Assembly (NCBI RefSeq): GCF_040833955.1
Contig: NZ_CP162133.1
Span: forward strand, 3,169,501 to 3,233,500
Direction: 5' to 3'
Length of the DNA stretch: 64,000 bases
From: Leptospira sp. WS60.C2
GTDB lineage: Bacteria > Spirochaetota > Leptospiria > Leptospirales > Leptospiraceae
Shown here one piece after another: positions 52,801 through 62,414 of the stretch. The notes beneath the pieces were generated by a model. It worked only from the letters and a program-made list of their open reading frames with translations. It did no database searches and was not told where the DNA came from. A program made the position numbers and the translations under genes. Numbering within the stretch: the stretch's first letter is position 1; each line of letters starts with the position of its first letter.

Positions 52801-53580
52801 ATGAAATATGCTTTAATTACTGGCGCATCGACAGGACTCGGAAAAGATTTTGCTCATTCTTTGGCAAAACTTGGTTACTCTCCCATATTAGTGGCAAGAA
52901 ATGCAGAAAGACTCAAAAGTCTAGCCGCTGAAATCAAACATAAATACGGGTTAGAAGGCGTTGTCATTGCAGAAGATTTGTCTTTGCCAAATGCCGCTGA
53001 GAAAGTTTACAATGCTGTTAAAAAATTAAAAATCAATGTTAGCTGTTTAATCAATAATGCTGGTTATGGATTGAATGGAGAATTTCATAAAAATTCTTTT
53101 TCAGAAGAGTCAAAAATGATCCAACTGAATGTGACGACTTTAGCTGAATTGTGTCATCTTTTTTTGCAGGACATGGTTTCAAACAAAGAAGGTTATATTC
53201 TCAACGTCGCATCAACAGCTGCCTTTCAACCTGGACCACTCATGACAAATTATTATGCGACCAAAGCATATGTATTATCTTTGAGTGAAGGTTTGGCAGA
53301 GGAAGTACGAGAGTATGGAGTTACCGTATCTTGTTTGTGTCCTGGACCAACAAAAACAGAGTTTTTTGAACGAGCAAATATGTCAGACAGCAAATTAGTT
53401 CAATCATCCATTTTAGCAATGAATTCCCAAGATGTAGTGGATAGTGGAATCAAAGCTTTGTTTGGAAAGAAAGTCGTAAAAATACCAGGTATTCTAAACT
53501 TTGTGATAGCAGAATCCATTCGCATCACTCCTAGGGTTTTGATTCGAAAAATTGCGAAATATTTGAACAAAGTAGGTTGA
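52801..53580 (+). CDS. Short-chain dehydrogenase/reductase
   Basis: A 259-residue classical SDR: TGASTGLGKDFA (cofactor), NNAGYGLNG, Ser in VASTAAFQPG and the YYATKAY pair (Tyr and Lys). It uses NAD(P)H to reduce or oxidise a carbonyl. The substrate is not evident. The ATG follows the divergent MFS operator; the next gene begins 1 base after it stops, so these two and perhaps the MFS gene act in one regulon. Confidence 0.88.
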   Translation: MKYALITGASTGLGKDFAHSLAKLGYSPILVARNAERLKSLAAEIKHKYGLEGVVIAEDLSLPNAAEKVYNAVKKLKINVSCLINNAGYGLNGEFHKNSFSEESKMIQLNVTTLAELCHLFLQDMVSNKEGYILNVASTAAFQPGPLMTNYYATKAYVLSLSEGLAEEVREYGVTVSCLCPGPTKTEFFERANMSDSKLVQSSILAMNSQDVVDSGIKALFGKKVVKIPGILNFVIAESIRITPRVLIRKIAKYLNKVG

Positions 53581-53581
53581 T

Positions 53582-54772
53582 TTGACAAATCCACATTTTC
53601 CATTTTCGAATCGTTTGCAAACATTAGGTGAATTGGAGAAAGAAAATCCAATTTATTTGGAGACAAGTAAACGAATTCAAACTGGAAAACCAATCTTCGA
53701 TCTTGGAAATTCCAATCCAACACAATTGGGTTTGGAGTTTCCACCTTCCGTTTTGACTCACATATTTTCTAATTTAAATCTCAGCACATATGAACCCATT
53801 CCAGAAGGATTAGAATCTGTTCGCCAAGAGATAAGCTCACTTTACAATTTGAGAGGAATTCTTACAGAACCTTCCCAGTTTCACCTAACAGCAAGTACTT
53901 CAGAAGCGTATTCTTTTTTATTCAAACTCTTAACAAATCCTGGAGAGGAAGTTTTAACACCGAGTCCGGGATATCCTTTGTTTAGTTTTCTTGTTGGTTT
54001 GGAAAACTTAAAAGAAGTGCACTACCAATTGAAAGAAGAACCAAGTGGCCGATGGATCTACGATGCGGAATCAATTGCCAATTGCATCAGTACCAATACA
54101 AAAGTAATCATTTTGGTGAGTCCGGCCAATCCAACAGGATCAAAAACGACAACTCACTTCTGGAAAGAATGGGAATCACTTGGAATTCAAATTCCAATCA
54201 TCGTAGATGAAGTGTTTGAAGCGTATGATTTCTCTGGTGACCCACATTCCCTTCCTTCCCATCCAAAGTTTCCCCTTTTTGTCTGTCACGGTTTCTCGAA
54301 ACTTTTGGCTTTGCCACAAGCCAAACTCGCTTGGATTCTCAACCTTTCCCCTGAACCGAACAAAACCGAGGCAGAAAGAAATCTAAGTTTCATAGCCGAT
54401 ACCTATCTTTCCGTCAATTCCTTCATCCAATTGGCCACCAAGGAATTATTACCCTGGAGAACTATGGTACAAAACAGAATCCGAACACGTATTATGCGAA
54501 ATATTGCCCTTTGTGATGATTTTGTTTCCCAATCGCCAAAATTTACAAATCCACATAAAACAGAAGCAGGTTGGTATTATTTATTGGAGGTGGAACATCC
54601 AAAGAAAGATGAGGAGCTCGTACTCGATATCCTGAAAGAAACGGGTGTTTCTCTGCACCCTGGCTCTTGGTATGGATTTTCGCATAACAGATGCATTTTG
54701 GTGATCAGTTCAATCACCGAAGAAGAGACCCTAGAGAAAGGTCTATCTCTCCTTCAGGATTTTTTTAAGTAG
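53582..54772 (+). CDS. Class I/II pyridoxal-phosphate aminotransferase
   Basis: A 396-residue aminotransferase: substrate/cofactor segments GNSNPTQLGLEFP, TASTSEAYSFLFKLL, PSPGYPLFSFL, SPANPTGSKT, IIVDEVFEAYDF and the Lys in HGFSKLLALPQAKL. Family members transfer amino groups in amino-acid metabolism, and the substrate is not clear. Start is TTG at 53582. It overlaps the convergent patatin gene by 19 bases at its 3' end. Confidence 0.88.
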   Translation: MTNPHFPFSNRLQTLGELEKENPIYLETSKRIQTGKPIFDLGNSNPTQLGLEFPPSVLTHIFSNLNLSTYEPIPEGLESVRQEISSLYNLRGILTEPSQFHLTASTSEAYSFLFKLLTNPGEEVLTPSPGYPLFSFLVGLENLKEVHYQLKEEPSGRWIYDAESIANCISTNTKVIILVSPANPTGSKTTTHFWKEWESLGIQIPIIVDEVFEAYDFSGDPHSLPSHPKFPLFVCHGFSKLLALPQAKLAWILNLSPEPNKTEAERNLSFIADTYLSVNSFIQLATKELLPWRTMVQNRIRTRIMRNIALCDDFVSQSPKFTNPHKTEAGWYYLLEVEHPKKDEELVLDILKETGVSLHPGSWYGFSHNRCILVISSITEEETLEKGLSLLQDFFK

Positions 54773-55722
54773 TTTAATATTTCTGATTTTTTAGCCAGCG
54801 CATCCGCCTTCCCTAATTCATAGGTTTCTCTAACACCTTTTGGATTTGTGTAATCAAAGGAAGTGATTGGTAGAGGCTTAGACGGTGTGATCAAAAAAGA
54901 CCTAGCTAACAATTCTGGATCTTTTCCAACGATGGTATTGGGTTCGTAATGGATTCCAATGATTTTGGCATTTGGTGAAAAGGTTTCGATCACCATATTA
55001 TTCGTTAGACCACCGTCCAAATAATATTCGTTACCTACAGATTGGAAGTCAACGATCGGAGGGATTGAGGATGAGTTCAAAATAAACTGTTCGATGGTTT
55101 CTGGATTCACGAAGTCTTTTTCCGTAAAATCCACATCTTCCATATTCCATTTTTTGATCATTTCTGCGGTACGATTGGCAGGAATTCCTTCTGACCTATC
55201 TCGGTCATCAAGAATGAACGCTCTACCAGTTTCGGAAATCAGTCGAGCCAATCGAAATTTGTTCTTCAAGGAATCTTCTTTCGGATGAGCTTTTACCGAA
55301 TGAATCCAAATTTTGGCGCCTGATTCTAAAACTCGATCAAATCGCATTCCAAAGCGGATCGTACGGCGATACATATCCTCATGGGGGAATGTCGACTCCC
55401 CTCGGAGCAAATTGGAAAAATGGAAGTTTCTAGAATTTCGTTTCGTAATCTCTTCAAAATATTCAACGGATTCTTCTTCTGTTTGGGATAAAATACAAAG
55501 AGCCATGGCAGCACCAGCAGAGACTCCTGATAACTCTGTGAAACGAACTCCCCACTCTCGTAGCGTTTTCCCCACTCCCAATGCATAAAAAGCCTTACAA
55601 CCGCCACCAGCGATGGCAAGCGAAGCATCATAGGTAGGAAATATTTTGACTAATGTTTGTAAAACTTGATCGCGAACGCCCATAAAATCGGCTATTTCTA
55701 ATCCCCTTCCCAACGAAAGCAT
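54754..55722 (-). CDS. Patatin-like phospholipase
   Basis: A 322-residue protein with the patatin Ser-Asp dyad: GGGCKAFYALGVG (oxyanion hole), GVSAGAA with Ser68 (GxSxG) and YYLDGGLTNN (catalytic Asp in DGG). Patatins release fatty acids from phospholipids. No signal peptide is present, so it acts inside the cell unless secreted by another path. The ATG at 55722 starts inside the upstream gene; a second ATG at 55683 is possible. Confidence 0.85.
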   Translation of the reverse strand: MLSLGRGLEIADFMGVRDQVLQTLVKIFPTYDASLAIAGGGCKAFYALGVGKTLREWGVRFTELSGVSAGAAMALCILSQTEEESVEYFEEITKRNSRNFHFSNLLRGESTFPHEDMYRRTIRFGMRFDRVLESGAKIWIHSVKAHPKEDSLKNKFRLARLISETGRAFILDDRDRSEGIPANRTAEMIKKWNMEDVDFTEKDFVNPETIEQFILNSSSIPPIVDFQSVGNEYYLDGGLTNNMVIETFSPNAKIIGIHYEPNTIVGKDPELLARSFLITPSKPLPITSFDYTNPKGVRETYELGKADALAKKSEILNYLKKS

Positions 55723-56003
55723 AGTGTATTGTTTTCTCCCAGAAACCTGTCAAAATACAAACTCGCACGACAATCCTCTTCCGTTGCCAGAAAGAAGTCA
55801 TACCCTCCCGCAGGGTATTTGATTTTACAACAACCTTTTTTGTCTTTTCGATCAGGAGGTTGCCTCACAGATTTATCTTGGCCTTTCAGATCCCCAAGGG
55901 TAGGAGGTAATTCCTGTCTTGGATCGGCCGAGAGTGCAAAAACAACAAAAAGCATACAAAAAGCATAAAGGAAACGCATTCTATCTAAGTAGACTCTATC
56001 CAT
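55698..56003 (-). CDS. Small exported protein of unknown function
   Basis: A 101-residue protein with a signal peptide (MRFLYAFCMLFVVFALSA from the internal ATG at 55979). The mature part has two cysteine sites (GCCKIKYPAGGYDF and CFRWEGD) and an acidic start. A good ribosome site (AGGA) precedes the ATG at 56003. It overlaps the patatin gene by 25 bases, and the two are probably co-transcribed. No family recognised. Confidence 0.5.
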   Translation of the reverse strand: MDRVYLDRMRFLYAFCMLFVVFALSADPRQELPPTLGDLKGQDKSVRQPPDRKDKKGCCKIKYPAGGYDFFLATEEDCRASLYFDRFLGENNTLCFRWEGD

Positions 56004-56147
56004 GAGGATCCTGTTCTATGAATTTTACTTTTTAGTGAATTGTGTTCAACCGTACAATCAGTATTTTGAATCTTTAGGAAATATTTTTCTTTACCCATTT
56101 GCAAGAATGTAGATACTCTGCACACGAATCATCCTTTGGGGAAATCA

Positions 56148-57104
56148 ATGAACAATACAAGACTACAATACCACGCCACTGGCGGACAACTCTTCCTTCT
56201 CTTTTTGAAGAATATGTTTCTAACGGTAGTAACATTAGGAATCTACAGCTTTTGGGCAAGAACCAACATCCAAAAGTATATGGCTGAAAATTTAGAATGG
56301 GCTGGTGAGCGTTTTTCCTTTCACGGAACTGGAAAAGAACGATTCATTGGTTTTTTAAAAGCCGTTGGAATCTTTCTCGTACTATACATAGGAATTATGA
56401 TCATCCAATGGATTTTGGCATTCATTCCGATTCCTTATTTTGCTGCTATCGTAGGAGCCCTTCTTTCCATCGGCGTGTTTTTAGCACTGATCCCAATCAT
56501 CATTGTGGGTGGTCGTAAGTACTTAACGTCTCGAACAGGTTACAGAAATCTACGTTTCGGCTTTGATGGAAAAATCTTAGAAGTAGCTAAAATCTATGCT
56601 AAAGGAATCCTGCTTACGGCTATTACATTAGGAATTTACTATCCTTGGTTTTTTGCTGAAAAGGAAGCATATCTACAAAGTAAAACTCGATATGGAAATA
56701 CAAACTTTGGTTTTGCTGCAGAAGGAAAGGAAATATTCTTTTTGTATCTAAAGGGATTTCTTCTAAGCATTGTAACGCTCGGTATTTATTACTCATGGTT
56801 TCTTGCTGATGTTCAAAATTACATTTGGAATCGAACCAGTTTCCAGGGAAAAAAATTTAGATCTGATATTACGGGTGGAAAAATTTTTGTAAATTTTCTG
56901 ATCGCTTATTTGCTGATTGTCTTCACTCTAGGTATTGGATTTGCCTGGGCAGTGGTTCGATTAACGAAACTTTTCATCGAATCTGTCAGTTTAGAAGCAG
57001 AAGTTGACTTCTCTACGATTACAGCCCAACCAGATACAAAAGCAAATGCTACCGCGGAAGGTTTGGAAGCACTTGCAGAAACTTTAGAAGCCTTCCTATC
57101 ATAA
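56148..57104 (+). CDS. YjgN/DUF898-family membrane protein with repeated units
   Basis: A protein of about 318 residues with internally repeated units: TLGIYSFWARTNIQKYM, TLGIYYPWFFAEKEAYL, TLGIYYSWFLADVQNY and TLGIGFAWAVVRLTKLF. The repeats are typical of DUF898 (YjgN) membrane proteins, of unknown function. The start ATG follows GGGGAA; a TTG 12 bases before it also exists. It precedes an M48 protease gene by 3 bases, an association also found in other bacteria to my memory. Confidence 0.8.
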   Translation: MNNTRLQYHATGGQLFLLFLKNMFLTVVTLGIYSFWARTNIQKYMAENLEWAGERFSFHGTGKERFIGFLKAVGIFLVLYIGIMIIQWILAFIPIPYFAAIVGALLSIGVFLALIPIIIVGGRKYLTSRTGYRNLRFGFDGKILEVAKIYAKGILLTAITLGIYYPWFFAEKEAYLQSKTRYGNTNFGFAAEGKEIFFLYLKGFLLSIVTLGIYYSWFLADVQNYIWNRTSFQGKKFRSDITGGKIFVNFLIAYLLIVFTLGIGFAWAVVRLTKLFIESVSLEAEVDFSTITAQPDTKANATAEGLEALAETLEAFLS

Positions 57105-57107
57105 ACA

Positions 57108-58304
57108 TTGTTTCAAAATCAAACTTTTACATCACGATACTTTAATGGTGTCTCGGCGGTCCCTGAAGAAGGGACCGTTCTGGTTCATGGCCAAACAGTT
57201 CAATTCAACTCATTTGATACAAATCACGTAATCAACTTATCTCAGTTTACAGAGTTTACTCGAACGCATAAGGGATGTAAGTTGACACTACTTCCAGATG
57301 AGACCAAAGAAAGTCCTGTATTAGAAATTTTTTGTTCCAAAGAAGACGCCAAGTTATTTGAAAAAATTTGGATCCAAAACAAAAAATCACAAAGTCATTC
57401 AAATGCTTTGTTCTATTCCATTCGAGAGATGAACCCGATTGTATTAGGTCTTCTTTCTCTAATTGTAGTTTCGATCGTTGGTTTCTTTTACTGGAAAGGA
57501 TTGGAACTCGTTACCAATTTCATTCCACTATCCATGGACAAATCCTTCGGAGATTCGGTTCAATTGAAAATGGATTCACAGTTTCAAAAATGTGATTCTA
57601 AAGCAACAGATCGTTTCTTCTCGGAAGCTTTGAAAAAAATTGTTCCCAAAGATAGCAAACACCAATTTGATGTTACGGTCATTGAATCACCTATTCCGAA
57701 TGCATTTGCCTTATCAAATGGAAAAATCTATTTCTTTTCTGGATTATTAAACGAATCAGAGTCCCAAGAAGAAGTATTGGGTGTTCTTGCTCACGAAATT
57801 GCACATGTGGAAAGAAGACATCACATGCGAAATTTGGTAAAAGCAGGAGGAACTTCGCTTGCCATCAGTTTGGTGATTGGTCCAGGACTTGGAAATATGG
57901 AATTTTTGGAGACTTTCACAGAATTAGGTTCCACTATCCTTGTTTTAAAATTCTCACGTGACTTTGAAACAGAAGCAGACAAATTTTCTATTGAATATTT
58001 AAAATCACAAAACATTTCAACCGAGGGACTTCTTAGCTTTTTCCAACGAATGGAATCCTTAGAAAATGGCGAAGAACCATCCGAAGAAAATGTACCTGCC
58101 ATCAAAACAAAGGAGGAAGATTTTACTGCAAAACAAATCACTGATTTTTTAAGTACTCATCCGGCCACACAAGAACGAATGAAAACGTTAGAATCTCTGA
58201 TTCAAAAAGGAAAAAAGGGAACGATCAAAAAAGTCGTGTCAGATACGATTTGGAAAGAAGTTCAAACAGTCTGTTTGGATTTTAAAAATTCAGAGTCCAA
58301 ATGA
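57108..58304 (+). CDS. M48-family membrane metallopeptidase
   Basis: A 398-residue protein. A DUF7092-like N-terminal part (1-95) and one membrane helix (about 111-128) lead to an M48 domain with HEIAH (229-233, zinc ligands and catalytic Glu), FSRDFETEAD (third ligand) and STHPATQERMK near the end. It resembles HtpX/BepA-type quality-control proteases of the envelope. The start is TTG. It overlaps the convergent RMD-like gene by 43 bases. Confidence 0.85.
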   Translation: MFQNQTFTSRYFNGVSAVPEEGTVLVHGQTVQFNSFDTNHVINLSQFTEFTRTHKGCKLTLLPDETKESPVLEIFCSKEDAKLFEKIWIQNKKSQSHSNALFYSIREMNPIVLGLLSLIVVSIVGFFYWKGLELVTNFIPLSMDKSFGDSVQLKMDSQFQKCDSKATDRFFSEALKKIVPKDSKHQFDVTVIESPIPNAFALSNGKIYFFSGLLNESESQEEVLGVLAHEIAHVERRHHMRNLVKAGGTSLAISLVIGPGLGNMEFLETFTELGSTILVLKFSRDFETEADKFSIEYLKSQNISTEGLLSFFQRMESLENGEEPSEENVPAIKTKEEDFTAKQITDFLSTHPATQERMKTLESLIQKGKKGTIKKVVSDTIWKEVQTVCLDFKNSESK

Positions 58305-59182
58305 TTATAAATTTCCAGAAGAGTTTCGCTTAAACTATGTTTGTTTTTCCATCCTAAGGATTTTAATTTTTGATTATCTCCATAGACTCTTGAGGTTTCC
58401 GAAGCACGCACGCGACTTTCATCGACAACAAATTGGATTTTTTTTGCAGAGAATTTCACCAATTCTTCAACCATATAACGAATGCTACGTTCTTCTCCAG
58501 AACAAATATTATAAATTTCGCCTGACTCCCCTTTTTCAATCAGCGTCAAATACCCATCTACGATATCTTTCACGTGTGAAAAATCACGAGTGGGTTCTAA
58601 GTCACCAACAGAAATTTCTTTCTTTCCCGCATATTTTGCTTCAATGATTTGGGAACAGAAATTTGGAATCACAAACTCTTTGCGTTGTCCAATTCCAATA
58701 TGATTAAAAGGACGAGCAATCACTACAGATACCGAAGGGCTATACTCAGCATACTGCCGACAAAATGATTCTGCTGCCAATTTGCTTCCAGCGTACGGAT
58801 TCACAGGTTTAGGTAACAAAGACTCTTTCAGTGGTAACACGTCCATGTTTTGTTTTCCATAAACGTCTGCAGAGGAAACATATATCATCTTACACGGTTT
58901 TTGCAAACGATGCAGTGTTTCCAAAAGATTTAAGGTACCACCTACATTGATTTCTTCTGTTTCCCAAGGATTTGCAATCGCATTAGGAACAAAGGCTTGG
59001 GCTGCCAAATGGATCAAAATATCTGGTTGCACTTCTCGCAGCTGCTTTTCAACGGTTTCCCGGCTTCGAATATCACCTAAAAAACTATGAATTTCGTAAT
59101 TGCCTTGGGATTGAAGTGCTGGAAGGAGATAACTTCCCACAAATCCACTGGCTCCGGTGACTAAAGTTTGTTTTTTTTTCAT
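58262..59182 (-). CDS. GDP-4-keto-6-deoxy-mannose reductase-like SDR (RMD-like)
   Basis: A 306-residue extended SDR: TGASGFVGSYLL binds the nucleotide; LGDIRS, HLAAQAFVPN, VSSADVYG, NPYAGSKLAAE (YxxxK as Y..SK), ARPFNHIGIGQ and NICSGEERS follow. This order matches GDP-6-deoxy-D-mannose reductase (RMD), which makes GDP-rhamnose for surface polysaccharides. A sugar 4,6-dehydratase partner is not present here. It lies head-to-head with the methyltransferase-like gene at the polysaccharide locus. Confidence 0.82.
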   Translation of the reverse strand: MKKKQTLVTGASGFVGSYLLPALQSQGNYEIHSFLGDIRSRETVEKQLREVQPDILIHLAAQAFVPNAIANPWETEEINVGGTLNLLETLHRLQKPCKMIYVSSADVYGKQNMDVLPLKESLLPKPVNPYAGSKLAAESFCRQYAEYSPSVSVVIARPFNHIGIGQRKEFVIPNFCSQIIEAKYAGKKEISVGDLEPTRDFSHVKDIVDGYLTLIEKGESGEIYNICSGEERSIRYMVEELVKFSAKKIQFVVDESRVRASETSRVYGDNQKLKSLGWKNKHSLSETLLEIYNHLDSEFLKSKQTV

Positions 59183-59268
59183 AGAAAAGGGAAATTTCTG
59201 ATCTGGCCCTAAGATTTAGTTGCCATTCTTCCAATTTTTCAAATCCTCTCAACAAAAGAAAGAAAACT

Positions 59269-60282
59269 GTGGAAGACAAAAAGAAATTCAATCCAACCCC
59301 ATTTGTCGAAATTCGAGACCCACAGCTCAGCGTACAAGAAATTGTTGAATCCTTGGAATCCAAGATTCCTTTGCAGCCAAACCAACCGCTAGATTGGTCA
59401 GAACTCACAAAAATTAGCTACAAACCAGAATCTCCACTGGGTTTTCGAAAATTTGACCCAGCAGCGACAGCGCATCTCTTCGAAAAAGGAATCTCCAGCC
59501 CGAAGTTTTCCAATCCAAAGTTTTGGTTTATTCGCGGTCCCATTAAATTTATCATCAATCGATTGATTTCTCTATATGCACAAATAGATAAAAAACTTTC
59601 TGAAAATCGGATTCGAGCTTTTTTCTCCGTTCTGCATGAATTGGTTCGTTTGGGAAAACGTTTAGAGCAAATGGAAAGAAGATTTGATGGTTTTTATAGA
59701 GATCATTTATTAGATAATAGCTCGAAATCTTCGCCTAACTTTGGTTGGGCAACAAATTCTTATTTTGTCGATGCTGGCATCAATCCAAATTGGAAATTGA
59801 CAATTGAAGATCTCAAAACCTCAAAACAAGTATTGGTTTTGTTTCCTGAATGGGGTGAAATTTTAAAAGAATTATCGATTTCTAAAATTCCATTCCAATC
59901 AATTACCTCCAACATCGACCAATTCCAATTTATCAAGGATAAGTTATCATTTCATATTCATTATCTTGAAAGTATTTTCCCTCTTTCACAATTAAAAACA
60001 CAAAATTTAGATGTGTTAGTCTACCTACCTCTGAATCGTTTCCCAACATATGCAATCGAAAGAATTTTTGCTGAAATTTCGAATGTTTTAACAAGCGGAA
60101 ATCATCTCTATTTTTCTGTTTCTCTTCAACCTGAAAACCAAAACCGACCATTCCGAGATTTACAAGTTTCGGAAATTAACTTACAAAAATTACCAAATTA
60201 TCTCAAAACACTTGGGTTTCATTCAGAAAGAGATTTATCGGTAACAGAAGAAGCAAAGGTTTTACGATATACAAAATCTTAA
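59269..60282 (+). CDS. Methyltransferase-like protein of the polysaccharide locus (degenerate?)
   Basis: A 337-residue protein starting at GTG 59269. A helical segment (about 85-145: IRGPIKFIINRLISLYAQID, then ELVRLGKRLEQMERRF) is typical of the N-terminal region of glycan-modifying methyltransferases. The Rossmann-like part (LVLFPEWGEILKEL, LDVLVYLPLNRFP) lacks a glycine-rich SAM motif, so it may not methylate. It is the first gene of four that are nearly contiguous with three glycosyltransferases. Confidence 0.45.
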   Translation: MEDKKKFNPTPFVEIRDPQLSVQEIVESLESKIPLQPNQPLDWSELTKISYKPESPLGFRKFDPAATAHLFEKGISSPKFSNPKFWFIRGPIKFIINRLISLYAQIDKKLSENRIRAFFSVLHELVRLGKRLEQMERRFDGFYRDHLLDNSSKSSPNFGWATNSYFVDAGINPNWKLTIEDLKTSKQVLVLFPEWGEILKELSISKIPFQSITSNIDQFQFIKDKLSFHIHYLESIFPLSQLKTQNLDVLVYLPLNRFPTYAIERIFAEISNVLTSGNHLYFSVSLQPENQNRPFRDLQVSEINLQKLPNYLKTLGFHSERDLSVTEEAKVLRYTKS

Positions 60283-60283
60283 A

Positions 60284-61363
60284 ATGAATGTTTTCCAACA
60301 TTTAGATGAATTAAAAGACTCTGATGGTGTCGGAAATGATGCAATAGGTTTATCAACTGTATTTGAATCATTAGGATACAACACTCACTTCATTACGCGA
60401 ATTCCAAGAAAAGGCAAATCATTAAACAGTCGTTTCCATTTAGTCGACTCATTTCATTTTCCTACAAGTTCTCATGATATTCATATTTTACATTATGGTG
60501 GTTCAGGATATCCTTTCTCACTGTTTCAAGAATTACCAGGTACAAAAATACTAAGGTTTCACAATATAACTCCTGCCAAGTATTACAAAGATACAACAAC
60601 AGAAGACATTTATTGGGCTATGGATAAGTTCGAGTCTCTTTCCTATTTAGAGCTGGCAAGTTTGTCTATTATTTGCGACTCGGTATGGTGTGATTCTCAA
60701 TTCAATTTTGAAACCCTAAGTGGATTTGATTTTCGGAATCCTTATGTAATCCCGATTTGTAAAGAATATGAGGTCATTCCAAAGAATGAATTGTCCTCAT
60801 CATCTAAACCAAAAGATGGTTCTATTATTTTTGTGGGAAGGTACTCTCCTCAAAAAAAATGGGAGGATTTGATTCATTTTTTTCAGCTTTGGGTAAAAGA
60901 ATTTCCGGCTGCAAATTGTTTTTGTGTAGGATCTATCATCGGTGCTTTCGATGGGTATTATGATCGTCTCATTCAACTGGTGCGAAATTATGGTTTAGAA
61001 GGAAAAGTCCATTTTTTGGTAGGTAAATCTGATTCTGAAGTAATTTATCTTTTAAACCATTCCAGTGCCTTTATTTCCATGAGCGAACATGAAGGATTTT
61101 GTCTTCCCATCTTAGAAGCGTTTGGTTGTGGAATTCCAGTTTTTGCTTATGCCACAGGAGCAATCCCTGGCACCATGCGTGATGGTGGAAAACTGTTTTT
61201 TAAAAAAGATTTTCAGAATTTAGTTGAAATGGTGAGAGATCACTTAACAGAAAAAGACAAATATGATGCTTTGTTAAAAAGCCAATACAATGCTCTATCT
61301 TATTACAACCAGTATCCTTTCGCCCAAGTGATTACTGGTATTTTAAAAAGTGGGATCAAATGA
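60284..61363 (+). CDS. GT4-family glycosyltransferase
   Basis: A 359-residue GT-B enzyme. The N-domain has DGVGNDAIGLSTVFESLG; the C-domain has IFVGRYSPQKKWEDLI, LVGKSDSEVIYLLNHSSAFIS and the nucleotide-sugar motif EHEGFCLPILEAFGCG (EX7E). It transfers an activated sugar to an envelope acceptor. It resembles the next gene in layout, so the two are likely tandem paralogues. It starts one base after the methyltransferase-like gene. Confidence 0.87.
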   Translation: MNVFQHLDELKDSDGVGNDAIGLSTVFESLGYNTHFITRIPRKGKSLNSRFHLVDSFHFPTSSHDIHILHYGGSGYPFSLFQELPGTKILRFHNITPAKYYKDTTTEDIYWAMDKFESLSYLELASLSIICDSVWCDSQFNFETLSGFDFRNPYVIPICKEYEVIPKNELSSSSKPKDGSIIFVGRYSPQKKWEDLIHFFQLWVKEFPAANCFCVGSIIGAFDGYYDRLIQLVRNYGLEGKVHFLVGKSDSEVIYLLNHSSAFISMSEHEGFCLPILEAFGCGIPVFAYATGAIPGTMRDGGKLFFKKDFQNLVEMVRDHLTEKDKYDALLKSQYNALSYYNQYPFAQVITGILKSGIK

Positions 61364-62409
61364 ACATTCATCAATTTTCTGCAGGATTCCAATTCGGTGA
61401 TGCAATCTCACAAGAGATGTTAGAGATTAAAAGATTATTGGCGAAAGAGGGATACACTGGAAAAATTTATGCTGAAAATGTACTCTCGAGTGATCGCAAG
61501 TTTGCCGAGAAGATTTCAAAAGCAAAATTAAAGCCAGCAGATGTCATCGTTTATCACCACTCAATTCATTCTAAAGTTTTAGATTATCTTTTACAATTTC
61601 CCAATAAAAAAATCTTAATTTATCACAATGTAACACCAGAAAATTTTTTTGAACCTTATGATCTACGTTTCAGTTATCTATTACGTAGAGGAAGAGAAGA
61701 TTTAGAAAAAATTAGAGATTCCTTCCAACATTCTTTTGCAGTATCCAATTTCAATTTAGCTGAATTAAATTCACTAGGATTCAAACAAACAAAACTTTTT
61801 CCATTGCATCTCAATTTTCAAAAATGGGATCACAATCAAATGGAGACAAAAGGAAAATCGTTTGTTTTTCCTTCTTTTTTATTTGTAGGAAGAATTGCGC
61901 CAAACAAATGCCAAGATGACTTAATTCGTTTTGCTAGAACATGGAAATCGATTCATGGAAATCAATTTTCATTAAGAATGTTAGGTTTTTGCAACCCCGA
62001 CCAACAAGCATATTTGGATGAACTAAATTTTATGATCTGTCAGCTAGATTTGCAAAATGAAGTAAAAATCATTCCTTATGTTGACGAAACGATAGTCAAA
62101 AAAATCTATCTTGAAAGTAATTTGTTTTTATCGATGAGTGAACACGAAGGATTTTGTGTACCACTCATGGAGGCGATGCATTTCCAATTGCCTGTGATTG
62201 CGTATGCCGCTGCTGCTGTTCCAGAAACTTTGGGAAATGCAGGTGTTCTTTTTCAATCAAAAGATTTTCATCAATTAGTGAATCAAATCGATCAAATTTA
62301 TAAAAATCCAGAATATCGAAACTCAATCATTTATCAGCAAAATTTACGATTAGATGCCTATCTGAAATCAAACAGCATCTTACCTTTATTGGAAGTGATT
62401 AAGAGCTAA
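61360..62409 (+). CDS. GT4-family glycosyltransferase
   Basis: A 349-residue GT-B enzyme: LFVGRIAPNKCQDDLIRFA, SMSEHEGFCVPLMEAMHF (EX7E) and VIAYAAAAVPETLGNAG. It is similar in plan to the preceding protein but differs in the N-domain, so acceptor or donor probably differs. Coupled to it by an ATGA overlap. Donor sugar is unknown. Confidence 0.87.
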   Translation: MNIHQFSAGFQFGDAISQEMLEIKRLLAKEGYTGKIYAENVLSSDRKFAEKISKAKLKPADVIVYHHSIHSKVLDYLLQFPNKKILIYHNVTPENFFEPYDLRFSYLLRRGREDLEKIRDSFQHSFAVSNFNLAELNSLGFKQTKLFPLHLNFQKWDHNQMETKGKSFVFPSFLFVGRIAPNKCQDDLIRFARTWKSIHGNQFSLRMLGFCNPDQQAYLDELNFMICQLDLQNEVKIIPYVDETIVKKIYLESNLFLSMSEHEGFCVPLMEAMHFQLPVIAYAAAAVPETLGNAGVLFQSKDFHQLVNQIDQIYKNPEYRNSIIYQQNLRLDAYLKSNSILPLLEVIKS

Positions 62410-62414
62410 ACAAA

